A DNA stretch of 64,000 nucleotides from Streptomyces halstedii (GCA_000720535.1 JOAZ01000017.1:124001-188000), one strand, 5' to 3'; positions 42,696 through 52,577 are shown, numbered from the stretch's first letter. Program-made: numbers and translations. The notes: a model not told the origin generated them from the letters alone.

Positions 42696-43548
42696 ATGTT
42701 GCTCGAAGTGCGCGATCTGCACGTGGAGTTCCACACCCGCGACGGGGTGGCCAAGGCCGTCAACGGGGTCGACTACAGCGTGGACGCCGGGGAGACGCTC
42801 GCCGTCCTCGGTGAGTCCGGTTCGGGCAAGTCCGTCACCGCGCAGGCGGTCATGGGCATCCTCGACACGCCTCCCGGGAAGATCAGCGGCGGGGAGATCC
42901 TCTTCAAGGACCGCGACCTGCTGACGCTCAGACCCGAACAGCGCCGGCGGATCCGCGGCCAGGAGATGGCCATGATCTTCCAGGACGCGCTGTCCTCGCT
43001 GAACCCGGTGCTCAGCGTGGGCGAGCAGCTCGGTGAGATGTTCGTCGTGCACCGGGGGATGTCCCGGTCCGACGCCAAGGTCAAGGCGATCGAGCTGATG
43101 GACCGGGTGCGCATCCCGGCGGCCCGGCAGCGGGTGGGCAACTTCCCGCACCAGTTCTCCGGCGGTATGCGCCAGCGCATCATGATCGCCATGGCGCTGG
43201 CCCTGGAGCCGGACCTGATCATCGCGGACGAGCCCACCACGGCCGGTGATGTACGCGGGGCGGATCGTCGAGACGTCGCCGGTCCACGACATCTACCGGG
43301 CCCCCGCGCACCCGTACACCAAGGGTCTCCTGCGGTCGATCCCGCGCCTGGACCAGAAGGGCCAGGAGCTGTACGCGATCAAGGGCCTGCCGCCCAACCT
43401 GCTGCACATCCCGCCCGGTTGCGCCTTCCACCCGCGCTGCCCGATGGCCCAGCCGGTGTGCCGTACGGACGTCCCGCCGCTCTACACCGTGGACGAGCAC
43501 CGCAGGAGTGCCTGTCACTTCTGGAAGGAGACGCTCGATGCGCGCTGA
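42696..43548 (+). pseudogene. Peptide ABC ATPase, DppD/OppD type, operon 2, frameshifted by an internal deletion
   Basis: ATG 42696 encodes Walker A (GESGSGKSV), signature [16 protein letters not shown] and Walker [11 protein letters not shown]. The frame breaks at 43244/43245, and the C-terminal part resumes in another frame as [20 protein letters not shown] with the Oligo_HPY tail, ending at 43548. By comparison with the intact ATPase at 43538, about 125 nt are missing, covering D-loop, H-loop and a further dozen residues. The junction follows the same 100 identical nucleotides as in operon 1, but the right-hand end differs. The product as written cannot hydrolyse ATP normally. Confidence 0.9.
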
Positions 43549-44737
43549 CGGGACGGGCCGCGGGGGCGGCGGCTCCACGCTCCAGGCCGAGGCGCCGGTG
43601 CCCCCGCTCGCCGGGGGCGAACCGATTCTTCAGGTACGCGGCCTGGTCAAGCACTACCCCTTGACCCAGGGCATCCTCTTCAAGAAGCAGATCGGCGCGG
43701 TGAAGGCCGTCGACGGCGTCGACTTCGACCTGGCGGCCGGTGAGACGCTCGGCATCGTGGGGGAGTCCGGCTGCGGCAAGTCGACCGTCGCCAAGATGCT
43801 GGTGCACCTGGAGCCGCCGACCGAGGGCGCCATCCTCTACAAGGGCCAGGACGTCACCAAGCTGTCCGGCCGGGCGCTGAAGGCCGTGCGCCGCAACATC
43901 CAGATGGTGTTCCAGGACCCGTACACCTCGCTGAACCCGCGGATGACGGTCGGCGACATCATCGGGGAGCCGTACGAGATCCACCCCGAGGTGGCGCCCA
44001 AGGGAAGCCGCCGGCAGCGGGTGCGGGATCTGCTCGACGTGGTCGGGCTGAACCCGGAGTACATCAACCGCTACCCGCACCAGTTCTCCGGCGGTCAGCG
44101 CCAGCGCATCGGCATCGCCCGCGGCCTCGCGCTCAACCCGGAGATCATCGTCGCGGACGAACCCGTCTCGGCCCTCGACGTCTCGGTGCAGGCGCAGGTG
44201 GTCAACCTGCTGGACCGGTTGCAGGCGGAGTTCGACCTGAGCTTCGTGTTCATCGCGCACGACCTGTCGATCGTCCGGCACATCTCGGACCGGGTCGGCG
44301 TCATGTATCTCGGGCGGATCATGGAGATCGGTACCGACGCGGAGATCTACGACCACCCCACGCACCCGTACACCCAGGCGCTGCTGTCGGCCGTGCCCGT
44401 GCCGGACCCGACGGCCCGCGACCACCGGGAGCGGATCATCCTGCACGGCGACGTGCCCTCGCCCGCGAACATCCCGTCCGGCTGCCGCTTCCGTACCCGC
44501 TGCTGGAAGGCGCGGGAGCGGTGTGAGCTGGAGGTGCCGCTGCTGGCGGTGCCCGCGGTGTTCCGGGACACGGAGACGCCCGCCCGGCACGACTCGGCCT
44601 GCCACTTCGCCGAGGAGAAGCGGGTGGTGCCGCCGGAGGGGCTGCTGGAGACCCCGGAGCCCGCGGACGCGCCGCCGCCGCGGGGCGAGGAGCGGGACGA
44701 GGACGAGGGCGGGAACGAGGGCGCGGGACGGGAGTGA
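43538..44737 (+). CDS. Peptide ABC ATPase, DppF/OppF type, operon 2
   Basis: 399 aa, intact. Walker [10 protein letters not shown], signature [16 protein letters not shown], Walker [14 protein letters not shown]-loop FIAHDLS, and a C-terminal oligopeptide domain followed by an extra acidic tail of about 40 residues ([12 protein letters not shown]). AAGGAG lies 8 nt before ATG 43538; the start overlaps the broken partner gene. Long near-identical stretches with 37730-38872 show that the operons are paralogous. The 288 bp to the next, convergent gene show only GC-rich sequence, without a clear terminator. Confidence 0.95.
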   Translation: MRADGTGRGGGGSTLQAEAPVPPLAGGEPILQVRGLVKHYPLTQGILFKKQIGAVKAVDGVDFDLAAGETLGIVGESGCGKSTVAKMLVHLEPPTEGAILYKGQDVTKLSGRALKAVRRNIQMVFQDPYTSLNPRMTVGDIIGEPYEIHPEVAPKGSRRQRVRDLLDVVGLNPEYINRYPHQFSGGQRQRIGIARGLALNPEIIVADEPVSALDVSVQAQVVNLLDRLQAEFDLSFVFIAHDLSIVRHISDRVGVMYLGRIMEIGTDAEIYDHPTHPYTQALLSAVPVPDPTARDHRERIILHGDVPSPANIPSGCRFRTRCWKARERCELEVPLLAVPAVFRDTETPARHDSACHFAEEKRVVPPEGLLETPEPADAPPPRGEERDEDEGGNEGAGRE

Positions 44738-45025
44738 GGGCGCGGGGCGGGGGTGAGGAGCGGGGCGGGCCGGAACGACGGGCCGGATCCGTTGACACGG
44801 GGGTAATCCGGCTGTCGCCGCACCGACACACGCGCGCCCCATCATGGACGGCGTACGGCCGTGCGGGTGCCGTGGGCCGGCCGGGGCGACGTCACGTCGG
44901 CCCGGCCGGTCGCCCGTTCCCCGGGCCCCAGGGCGGGGCCCCACCCGGCGGGTACGCCGGTGGGCGGGCGGTCCCGCCCCGCGTCCCCGCCGTCCGCCGG
45001 TGACCTCCCGGGGCCCCGGCACGGC

Positions 45026-47152
45026 CTACGGGCGGGGCAGCCCCAGCGAGCGCCGCAGGAAGTCCACCTGGAGCAGGAGCAGGTTCTCCGCCACCTGTTC
45101 CTGGGGCGTCATGTGCGTCACCCCGCTCAGCGGCAGCACCTCGTGCGGCCGGCCCGCCGCCAGCAGCGCCGAGGAGAGCCGCAGGGCGTGGGCGACCACC
45201 ACGTTGTCGTCCGCGAGGCCGTGGACGATCATCATCGGCCGTACCTCGTCCGTGGCGTGGGAGAGCGCACCGTCCACCACCAGGGAGTTGGACGCGTACA
45301 CCTCCGGCCGCGCGGTCGGGTCCCCGAGGTAGCGCTCGGTGTAGTGGGTGTCGTACAGCCGCCAGTCCGTCACCGGGGCGCCCACCACGGCCGCGTGGAA
45401 GACGTCGGGGCGGCGCAGCACGGCGAGGGCGGAGAGGTAGCCGCCGTAGGACCAGCCGCGCATGGCGACCTTCGACAGGTCCAGCGGGAAGCGTCCGGCC
45501 AGCGCGTGCAGGGCCTCCACCTGGTCGTCCAGGGTGAGCGGGAAGTCGTCCCTGATCGCCTTCTCCCAGCCGGGCGAACGCCCCGGGGTGCCCCGGCCGT
45601 CCGCGGTGATCACGGCGAAGCCCTGGTCGGCGAACCACTGGGACGTGAGATGCGCGTTGTGCGCGGCGACGACCCGGCGGCCGTGGGGGCCGCCGTAGGG
45701 GTCCATCAGGACCGGAAGGGGACCGTCCGATTCCTTGTATCCGGCCGGGAGCAGCACGGCGCACGGAATTCGCTGTGCGCCCCCCTCCGTGAGCCGCACT
45801 CCGGCGGACAGGACGGGTGTCTCGGAGTGGTTGGCCACGGTGGCGACGATCTCGCCGTCCCGCAGCACCCGCACGGTCGTTCCCGGGCGGTCGAGGGAGG
45901 AGGAGACCATGACCGTCACCCCGCCGGAGCGGACCGCCGCGTGCACTCCGACGCCCTCGCTGAGGCGCTCGACGCCCCGTTCGGCGACCCGGTACACATG
46001 CGTCTCGCCGGTCTCCGGCCGCTCCGCCAGCTCGCCCGCGGTGGCGGACACCAGGATGTCCGACTCACCGACGTCCAGCACCGCCTGGATGTGCAACTGG
46101 CCCCCGGTCAGCGGCCGGTCGCCCACCGAGAGCACCCGCGCGCCGCCCTCGTCGGCGATGCGCACGAGCCGACCGTCCGGCGCCCAGGCGGGCACTCCGT
46201 CGAAAAGATCCAGCCAGATCTCGTCCTCGTCCACATGGACCGTGCGGGTCGCCCCACTCTCGGTGTCCACCGCCAGATACCGCTGACTGCGCTGGTCACG
46301 GGCCTGAACCAGAAGCAGCGGGGCCCCGTGGGAGGACCAGTGGACCCGGGCCAGATACGGGAACATGGTCCGGTCCCAGACAACTTCCGTACGGGCACCG
46401 TCGAGGTCCGTCAGGAAGAGCCGGACCTCCGCGTTGGGCGTCCCGGCGGCCGGGTAGCCGATCTCGGAGGGGGCGCTGTCCGGGTTCGCCGGGTCCGCGA
46501 TCCACCACCGCCGCACGGCGCCGTCGTCGGCGCGGGCGACCAGCAGCCGGTCCGACTCCGGCGACCACCAGAAGCCGCGGTGGCGGGCCATCTCCTCGGC
46601 CGCCACGAACTCCGCGAGGCCGTACGTGGTGTGCGCGTCCTCCGGTTCGGCGACGGCCCGGTCACCCGCGCCGTCCGCACCCACGACCCGCAGCGCGCCC
46701 CGGGTGACGTAGGCGACGTGCCGGCCGTCGGGCGAGGGGCGCGGGTCGAGCACCGGTCCCGGTACCGGCAGCGCGCGCGCCGTGCCCGCCCTCAACTCGG
46801 CCACGTACACCTTCCCGGAGAGCGCGAACGCCGCCAACTCGGCCGCCGCGTCCACCGCGTAGCCGACGATGCCCGCGGAGCCCTCCCGGGCGCGTTCCCG
46901 GCGGGCCCGCTCCTGCGGGGACAGCCTCTCGCCCGAACCCCCCAGCAGGGCGCGGGGATCGGCGGCGACCCGCTCCTCGCCGGTGCCCGTGTCCAGCACA
47001 TGGAGGCGGTTCGTCCGGTCCGTGCCGGAGCCGGACCTGAGGAAGATCACCCTCGTCCCATCCGGTGAGACGGTGAAGGCCCGGGGTGCGCCGAGAGTGA
47101 ACCGCTGGGTCCGGGCGTGCTGGCGGGGAAAAGACAACTTCTGCGAGGTCAT
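45026..47152 (-). CDS. S9-family prolyl-oligopeptidase/dipeptidyl-peptidase-IV-like peptidase
   Basis: 708 aa, no signal peptide. The N-terminal beta-propeller (about 20-440) has DPP IV-like segments such as YGLAEFVAAEEMARHRGFWWSPE, in which the Glu pair binds the peptide N-terminus. The C-terminal hydrolase domain (about 460-708) has the triad Ser568 (GWSYGG), an Asp in HGLADDNV and the His in SGVTHMTPQ. A dipeptidyl aminopeptidase is likely, trimming imported peptides in the cytosol, which suits its place after two peptide importers. The frame extends to 47416; ATG 47152 fits family starts. Confidence 0.9.
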   Translation of the reverse strand: MTSQKLSFPRQHARTQRFTLGAPRAFTVSPDGTRVIFLRSGSGTDRTNRLHVLDTGTGEERVAADPRALLGGSGERLSPQERARRERAREGSAGIVGYAVDAAAELAAFALSGKVYVAELRAGTARALPVPGPVLDPRPSPDGRHVAYVTRGALRVVGADGAGDRAVAEPEDAHTTYGLAEFVAAEEMARHRGFWWSPESDRLLVARADDGAVRRWWIADPANPDSAPSEIGYPAAGTPNAEVRLFLTDLDGARTEVVWDRTMFPYLARVHWSSHGAPLLLVQARDQRSQRYLAVDTESGATRTVHVDEDEIWLDLFDGVPAWAPDGRLVRIADEGGARVLSVGDRPLTGGQLHIQAVLDVGESDILVSATAGELAERPETGETHVYRVAERGVERLSEGVGVHAAVRSGGVTVMVSSSLDRPGTTVRVLRDGEIVATVANHSETPVLSAGVRLTEGGAQRIPCAVLLPAGYKESDGPLPVLMDPYGGPHGRRVVAAHNAHLTSQWFADQGFAVITADGRGTPGRSPGWEKAIRDDFPLTLDDQVEALHALAGRFPLDLSKVAMRGWSYGGYLSALAVLRRPDVFHAAVVGAPVTDWRLYDTHYTERYLGDPTARPEVYASNSLVVDGALSHATDEVRPMMIVHGLADDNVVVAHALRLSSALLAAGRPHEVLPLSGVTHMTPQEQVAENLLLLQVDFLRRSLGLPRP

Positions 47153-47318
47153 GGCACTGAACCTAGTCGCGTGGACCCGTTCCGTGCGCCCCTCGTGCTG
47201 CTGTGCCCCGATCAATGCGTCGGCACGGATAGTTATGATCCGTAGCGCTCGGTGGGTATGAACCTGCTGGCTCCATGTGTGCTGCCCGTCCCGACCGTAC
47301 TGATGGAGGTGAACCGCC

Positions 47319-47513
47319 GTGGCACTCTCGATTTCGGCGGTGGTGCTGCTGGCGATCGTCGTCTTCCTGCTGATCCGGAAATCCGGACTGAAGGGCGGAC
47401 ACGCGGTGGTCTGCATGTTGCTCGGGTTCTATCTCGCGAGCTCGTCGATCGCCCCGACCATCTCGGAGGTGACTTCGAACGTGGCGGGCATGATCGGAGG
47501 GATCAAGTTCTGA
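47319..47513 (+). CDS. Conserved 64-aa membrane mini-protein
   Basis: 64 aa with a first hydrophobic helix (residues 2-19; LSISAVVLLAIVVFLLI), a basic turn RKSGLKGG, and a second amphipathic-hydrophobic stretch (27-47) ending in GMIGGIKF. GGAGGTG precedes GTG 47319. I recognise it as a widely conserved but unnamed Streptomyces protein; no function is known to me. It is divergent from the S9 peptidase and upstream of mshB. Confidence 0.8.
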   Translation: MALSISAVVLLAIVVFLLIRKSGLKGGHAVVCMLLGFYLASSSIAPTISEVTSNVAGMIGGIKF

Positions 47514-47599
47514 TCCGGGTACCCGCGCCGGGCCCCTTCATGCCTGCCGCTCCCGTGGGGCGGTCGGGCCGGAGGGCGGGCGGCTCGTAGGCTGGTCCC

Positions 47600-48517
47600 A
47601 TGAAGGACCTTCCCGCCCGCCGTCTGCTCCTGGTGCACGCGCACCCGGACGACGAGTCGATCAACAACGGCGCCACCATGGCCAGGTACGCGGCCGAGGG
47701 CGCCCATGTCACCCTCGTGACGTGCACACTCGGCGAAGAGGGCGAGGTGATCCCGCCGGACCTGGCCCACCTCGCCGCCGACCGGGACGACACCCTCGGC
47801 GCCCACCGCGCCGGTGAACTGGCCGCCGCGATGCGGGAGCTGGGGGTCACCGACCACCGCTTCCTGGGCGGCCCCGGACGGTACCGCGACTCCGGGATGA
47901 CGGGCACCGGGCAGAACCACCGCCCCGGTGCCTTCTGGGCCGCCGACCTGGACGAGGCGGCCGGACACCTGGTCGAGGTGATCCGCTCGGTGCGCCCCCA
48001 GGTCCTCGTCACCTACGACCCCGACGGGGGGTACGGCCACCCGGACCACATCCAGGCCCACCGGGTCGCGACGCGGGCGGCCGAGCTGGCCGCCGATCCC
48101 GCGTACGACGCGCGTCCCGGCGACCCGCACACCATCGCGAAGACCTACTGGAACCGGGTGCCCCGCACGGTGGCCGAGGAGGCCTTCGCCCGGCTGCGGG
48201 AGAGCGCCCCGGACACCTTCGGGGGGATCGCGGCCGTGGACGACGTGCCGGGGGTGGTGGACGACGGGCGGATCACCACGGAGATCGACGGCTCGGCCCA
48301 CGCGGCGGCGAAGACCGCCGCCATGCGGGCACACGCCACCCAGATCGCGGTGGACGGCCCGTTCTTCGCTCTTTCGAACGACCTCGGCCAGCCCGTCTTC
48401 ACCACCGAGTACTACGAGTTGGTACGCGGCACCCCGGGCGCCGGCCCTGGTGCCAGGGAGTACGACCTCTTCGCGGGCGTGCCGGACGCGGCCGCGGCAC
48501 CGGGAGCACGGACATGA
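47600..48517 (+). CDS. mshB: MshB, GlcNAc-Ins deacetylase of mycothiol synthesis
   Basis: 305 aa, PIG-L/LmbE-type zinc deacetylase. The metal and catalytic motif HAHPDDE lies at residues 13-19, with a late zinc ligand in [12 protein letters not shown]. It removes acetyl from N-acetylglucosaminyl-inositol, the third step of mycothiol synthesis in actinobacteria; the length and [13 protein letters not shown] pattern distinguish it from Mca, which acts on mycothiol conjugates. It overlaps the next gene by 4 bp. Confidence 0.95.
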   Translation: MKDLPARRLLLVHAHPDDESINNGATMARYAAEGAHVTLVTCTLGEEGEVIPPDLAHLAADRDDTLGAHRAGELAAAMRELGVTDHRFLGGPGRYRDSGMTGTGQNHRPGAFWAADLDEAAGHLVEVIRSVRPQVLVTYDPDGGYGHPDHIQAHRVATRAAELAADPAYDARPGDPHTIAKTYWNRVPRTVAEEAFARLRESAPDTFGGIAAVDDVPGVVDDGRITTEIDGSAHAAAKTAAMRAHATQIAVDGPFFALSNDLGQPVFTTEYYELVRGTPGAGPGAREYDLFAGVPDAAAAPGART

Positions 48518-48978
48518 GCGGCGGGCAGCGGAGGCAGCGCGCCGTGTCCGGGGCGCCGCGCACCAACGCCCCGCCCAGGGCCCCGGAGCCCACCGGGCTC
48601 GCCGCCCGGCCGAACCCCGCCAGGATCGCCGTGTACACCGGCCTCGCGGTCCTGGGCGCCGCCGTGGGGGTCGCCGGGACCCTCGTGCAAGCGGCCCTGT
48701 TCCCGGGCGGGTTGATCCTGGCGCTGGTGGCATCGGCCGGGCTCTTCTACGGTGGCAGGGTCCTCACCCGTACCCAGCTCGGCGCCCTGGCGCCGGCGGT
48801 GGGCTGGTTCGTCGTGGTGGTGCTGCTGCTCGGCGGGCGGTCCGAGGGCGACTACGTCTTCGGTGACGAGATCGGTCTGGCGCTCTTCATGCTCGGCTCG
48901 ATGGCCGTCGCTGTGATGTGTGCCACCATGGCACGCCTGCCCGATCCGGCCAACGACAGCCGCCCACCTGGCGCGTGA
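48514..48978 (+). CDS. Four-TM membrane protein (DUF6113-like)
   Basis: 154 aa. A polar Arg/Pro-rich N-terminus (about 33 aa) precedes four hydrophobic segments (about 38-55, 60-77, 90-110, 125-145). From memory, Streptomyces mshB is commonly followed by such a protein, placed in DUF6113. The ATGA overlap with mshB implies co-translation. Function unknown; no catalytic motif is seen. Confidence 0.75.
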   Translation: MSGGQRRQRAVSGAPRTNAPPRAPEPTGLAARPNPARIAVYTGLAVLGAAVGVAGTLVQAALFPGGLILALVASAGLFYGGRVLTRTQLGALAPAVGWFVVVVLLLGGRSEGDYVFGDEIGLALFMLGSMAVAVMCATMARLPDPANDSRPPGA

Positions 48979-49153
48979 TGTGCTGTGTCCGCCGCCGGAC
49001 CGCCGCTCGGGGCGAGGAGGGGTACGCCGTCGTCACCCCCGCGAGCGGAGAGTACCGGGGCGGCGGCCAGTAAGGTAGTGCGCGCGCCGAGCCGTCCCCT
49101 GGCCTGCGGCATGGGGGAAGTACGGGCGGCGGAGCCAATCGGGAGAACCTGCT

Positions 49154-51373
49154 TTGAGTCGTGAAACTGACAGTTCGTCCTCCGGGCCCCAGAGGCGCGG
49201 CGGAGCCGCGTACCCGTCGGGTACGCCGCCGTACGGATCACGCCAGTATCCGTCGCTGCACCCGTCCGAGGCAGGGCCGGGGGAGGCTCCGGAGCCTGCG
49301 GACCCGCCCCGGCCCGAGGAGCCCAGAACAGAGACGACGCTGACGACCCGTATCCGGATCAACATCCCGGGTTCGCGTCCGATTCCGCCGGTCGTCATGC
49401 GTACGCCGATGAGCGACACCGAGTCCTCCGGGGCCGGTACGGACGCCGAGCGCACCGCCACCGTCCCGAGGCCGGGCGCGCCCGGGTCCCCGGCGGCCGG
49501 CGCGGGCGAGCGCGGTGCCGCGAAGTCCCAGGCGCGCGACGGCGGCCAGGACGCGGACGACGCCCCCGCCGAGAAGCCGGCCAAGGAGAAGAGCGGAAGC
49601 GACTGGTTCGCCCCGCGCAAGCCGGTGGCGCCCACCCTGGCGGTACCGGCGGGCGGCGGCACCGGGGCGGACTCCGGGTCGGGTGCGGGCTCCGGTCCGG
49701 ACTTCGGCTCGGGTTCCGGTGCGGGTTCCGGTGCGGGCTTCGAATCCGGTGCGGGCACGGGTTCCGGTCCGGGCGGCCCGGCCTCCGGTGACGGTTCCGC
49801 TTCGGGGCCGCCGCGCGCCGATCTGCCGTACCGCTCCGACGGGGAGGCACCCCGCAGCGCCCTCGACGCCCTCGACGTCTTCGGGGACGGCCCCGGCGGC
49901 CGGGGAGGCTCGCCCGCGTCCGGGGCGTCCGCCTCGGCGCCGTCCGGTCCCACCGGTCCCACCACGGGACCGGTCACCGGGAGTTCGTCGCTGACCCCGG
50001 ACCTCGACAAGCTCACCGGCAGGACCGGCGGCTCCGGCGGTCCCCGTCCCGGCCCCGGCGGCCCCGGCGCGTCGGGTCCCGGCGGTCCGGGCGGCCACGG
50101 CGCGTCCGGTCCCGGTGGTCCGGGCGGCCCCGGCGCGTCCGGTTCCGGTGTGCCCGGTGGCGTACCGCCACGGCTGTCCGACGACACGGCGATCCTCACG
50201 CCGCAGGTCACCGGGCCCGCCCGTGGGCAGGCCGGTCACGTCTCCGGCGACACCCTCACCAGCGGCATCCCCGTCGTGCCCCCCGGAGGCCGCCCGGGAT
50301 TCCCGGGCGGTCCCGGTGAGCCCGGCGGGCGTCCGGGCGACGGTCCCGGGGGTAAGGGCCCCGCGGCGCCCGCCGCCGCGGCACCCACGCCACGTCCCGA
50401 GCCCAAGGCCGCGCCGCCCGCCAAGAAGGGCCGCTCCAAGCTGGTCCTGCTGTGCGTCGGCCTCTTCGTGCTGCTCGGCATCGCCTACGGCGCCGGACTG
50501 GTCATGAACCACTCCGAGGTCCCCAAGGGCACCACCGTCCTCGGTGTGGACATCGGCGGCGGCACCAAGGAAGAGGCCGTCACCAAGCTGGACGCCGCCT
50601 TCGGGAAGCGGGCCCAGGCCCCCCTGACGCTGTCGGTGGACGGCAAGGAGGAGAAGCTCGACCCGGAGAAGGCCGGACTCACCCTGGACAGCCAGGAGAC
50701 CGTGCGGGCCGCCGCGGGCAGCGACTACAACCCGGTCTCCGTGATCGGCTCGCTGTTCGGCGGAGCGCGCCCGGCCGACCCGGTGATCCCGGTCGACGAG
50801 GAGAAGCTCGGCCTCGCGCTGAGCGAGCTGGCGGGGGTCTCGGGCTCCGCCAACGACGGCACCATCACGTTCGAGCCGAACCGGGCCGTGCCGGTCAAGG
50901 GCAAGACGGGCAAGGCGCTCGACGTCAACCGCTCGATGATCTCGGTCCGCGACGCCTACCGCGCGCAGGTCGAGACCGGGAAGCCCGCCGTCGTCGAACT
51001 GCCCGTCGCCACCACGGAACCCACCATCGACCAGGCCGAACTGGACCGGGCGATGAAGGAGTTCGCCGAACCGGCGATGTCGGGCCTGATCACCGTCAAG
51101 GCGGGCCCCAAGCAGATCGACTTCGGTCCCGCGAAGTCCCTGCCGCAGATCCTCTCCATGAAGGCGGTCGACGGCCGCCTGGTCGAGGTCTACGACAAGA
51201 AGGCGATCGACACCCTGCTGGACGGCGTCTTCGACGGTGTCATGATCACCAAGGAGGACGGCACGCAGCACGAGGTCGGCGCCGACGACGTGGCCGAGGC
51301 CATGGGGAGCGCACTGCTCGGCAAGACCCCCGCCGAGCGCACCGTCACCATCGACCTCGGTGGCAACGGCTGA
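49154..51373 (+). CDS. Membrane-anchored protein with peptidoglycan-binding-4 domains and collagen-like N-terminus
   Basis: 739 aa from TTG 49154 (GGGAG about 9 nt before). Residues 1-425 are low complexity: Gly/Ser repeats (GSGAGSGAGFESGAGTGSG) and Gly-Pro-rich triplets of collagen type (about 295-340). A membrane helix (about 427-450; VLLCVGLFVLLGIAYGAGLV) leads to an extracellular part with VanW/YoaR-type PG_binding_4 modules (LGVDIGGGTKEEAVTKLDAAF; LDVNRSMISVRDAYRA). Probably a cell-wall-contacting protein with a very long flexible cytosolic arm. The tail shows no catalytic domain. The 175-bp upstream gap holds no gene. Confidence 0.82.
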   Translation: MSRETDSSSSGPQRRGGAAYPSGTPPYGSRQYPSLHPSEAGPGEAPEPADPPRPEEPRTETTLTTRIRINIPGSRPIPPVVMRTPMSDTESSGAGTDAERTATVPRPGAPGSPAAGAGERGAAKSQARDGGQDADDAPAEKPAKEKSGSDWFAPRKPVAPTLAVPAGGGTGADSGSGAGSGPDFGSGSGAGSGAGFESGAGTGSGPGGPASGDGSASGPPRADLPYRSDGEAPRSALDALDVFGDGPGGRGGSPASGASASAPSGPTGPTTGPVTGSSSLTPDLDKLTGRTGGSGGPRPGPGGPGASGPGGPGGHGASGPGGPGGPGASGSGVPGGVPPRLSDDTAILTPQVTGPARGQAGHVSGDTLTSGIPVVPPGGRPGFPGGPGEPGGRPGDGPGGKGPAAPAAAAPTPRPEPKAAPPAKKGRSKLVLLCVGLFVLLGIAYGAGLVMNHSEVPKGTTVLGVDIGGGTKEEAVTKLDAAFGKRAQAPLTLSVDGKEEKLDPEKAGLTLDSQETVRAAAGSDYNPVSVIGSLFGGARPADPVIPVDEEKLGLALSELAGVSGSANDGTITFEPNRAVPVKGKTGKALDVNRSMISVRDAYRAQVETGKPAVVELPVATTEPTIDQAELDRAMKEFAEPAMSGLITVKAGPKQIDFGPAKSLPQILSMKAVDGRLVEVYDKKAIDTLLDGVFDGVMITKEDGTQHEVGADDVAEAMGSALLGKTPAERTVTIDLGGNG

Positions 51374-51440
51374 CCGTCCGCCCCCTGCCCCGGCCGGGCC
51401 CGAGAAGCCCCGACGGCGCGTGAACGGCACGGCGTCGTCC

Positions 51441-51485
51441 GCGAAGGCCCGCAGCAGCGCCAACGGCGCGGCGGCGGGCCTTCGC
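51441..51485 (+). terminator. Composite hairpin after the peptidoglycan-binding protein gene
   Basis: A 12-bp outer stem (51441-51452 with 51474-51485) encloses an inner GCGCC/GGCGC stem. A short direct repeat GGCCTTCGCCCGTGGC follows (about 51477-51508). Confidence 0.7.
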
Positions 51486-51538
51486 CCGTGGCGGCCTTCG
51501 CCCGTGGCCGCCCCCGTCCGGACCCCGGGCGGGGGCGG

Positions 51539-51567
51539 TGTCATGTCGCGCGTATGACATCCGTCAT
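51539..51567. promoter_or_regulatory. Inverted repeat TGTCAT-N9-ATGACA with a third half-site
   Basis: TGTCAT (51539-51544) and ATGACA (51554-51559) form a perfect 6-bp inverted repeat. ATGACATCCGTCAT (51554-51567) adds a second dyad sharing the middle half-site. It lies 60-88 bp upstream of an exporter operon that encodes its own kinase and response regulator, so it is the likely site for that LuxR/NarL-type regulator. Confidence 0.7.
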
Positions 51568-51626
51568 GCCGGGATCACGACCGGCGGCACTGCCGGAGGG
51601 GCACCCCCGGCGGCCAGGCTGTACGC

Positions 51627-52577
51627 ATGACAACGACAGCCGCCGGACCCACCGCCGGACCCGCCGCCGCCCCGGACACCGCCGTGGTGAGCTTCGAAGA
51701 CGTCAGCAAGTCCTACGGCGACGTACGCGCCGTCGAAGGGCTCACCCTGTCCCTGCGTCCGGGCGAGACGGTGGCCCTGCTCGGCCCGAACGGCGCCGGC
51801 AAGTCCTCCACCCTCGATCTGCTCCTCGGCCTGCGGCACCCCGACTCCGGCAGCGTCCGGCTTTTCGGCACCAGCCCCCGGGAGGCCGTCGTGGCCGGCA
51901 GGATCGGCGCGATGCTCCAGTCCGGCGGCCTCATGGAGGACGTCACGGTCGCCGAACTGGTCGGCCTGGTCGTCTCCCTGCACCCCCGTCCCTATCCGGT
52001 GGGTGAGGTGCTGGCCCGCGCCGGGGTCACCCAGATCGCCGACCGCATGGTCAACAAGCTCTCCGGGGGCCAGGAACAGCGCGTGCGCTTCGCGCTCGCC
52101 ACGGCCGGCGCCAACGACCTGATCGTGCTGGACGAGCCGACCACCGGCATGGACGTCACCGCCCGCCAGGCCTTCTGGGCCACCATGCGCGAACAGGCCG
52201 ACGCGGGCCGCACGGTGCTGTTCGCCACCCACTACCTCGAAGAGGCCGACGCCATCGCCGACCGCGTCCTCGTCCTCCACAAGGGCCGGCTGCTCGCCGA
52301 CGGGACCGCCGCCGAGATCAAGGCCAGGGCGGGCGCCCGCCGCGTCTCCTTCGAGCTGGCGGACGCCGCCGACGCGGCCCCGCTGCGCGAACTCCCCCTC
52401 CTGACCTCGCTGGAGATCACCGGGGGCCGGGTCCGTATCCAGTCGCGCGACGCCGACGAGACCGTGCGCGCGGTGTACGCGCTCGGACTGCGCCCGCGCA
52501 ACCTCGAAGTCACCGCACTCGGCCTGGAGCAGGCCTTCGTCGCCATCACCGAGGCCGAGGAGGCCCGCACCGCATGA
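51627..52577 (+). CDS. ABC exporter ATPase
   Basis: 316 aa. Walker A GPNGAGKSS, signature LSGGQEQRVRFALA, Walker B IVLDEPTTGMD, H-loop FATHYLEEAD. The C-terminal extension (about 230-316) is typical of DrrA/DesA-like exporters. It overlaps the permease gene by 4 bp and forms a unit with the kinase and regulator downstream. Confidence 0.94.
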   Translation: MTTTAAGPTAGPAAAPDTAVVSFEDVSKSYGDVRAVEGLTLSLRPGETVALLGPNGAGKSSTLDLLLGLRHPDSGSVRLFGTSPREAVVAGRIGAMLQSGGLMEDVTVAELVGLVVSLHPRPYPVGEVLARAGVTQIADRMVNKLSGGQEQRVRFALATAGANDLIVLDEPTTGMDVTARQAFWATMREQADAGRTVLFATHYLEEADAIADRVLVLHKGRLLADGTAAEIKARAGARRVSFELADAADAAPLRELPLLTSLEITGGRVRIQSRDADETVRAVYALGLRPRNLEVTALGLEQAFVAITEAEEARTA

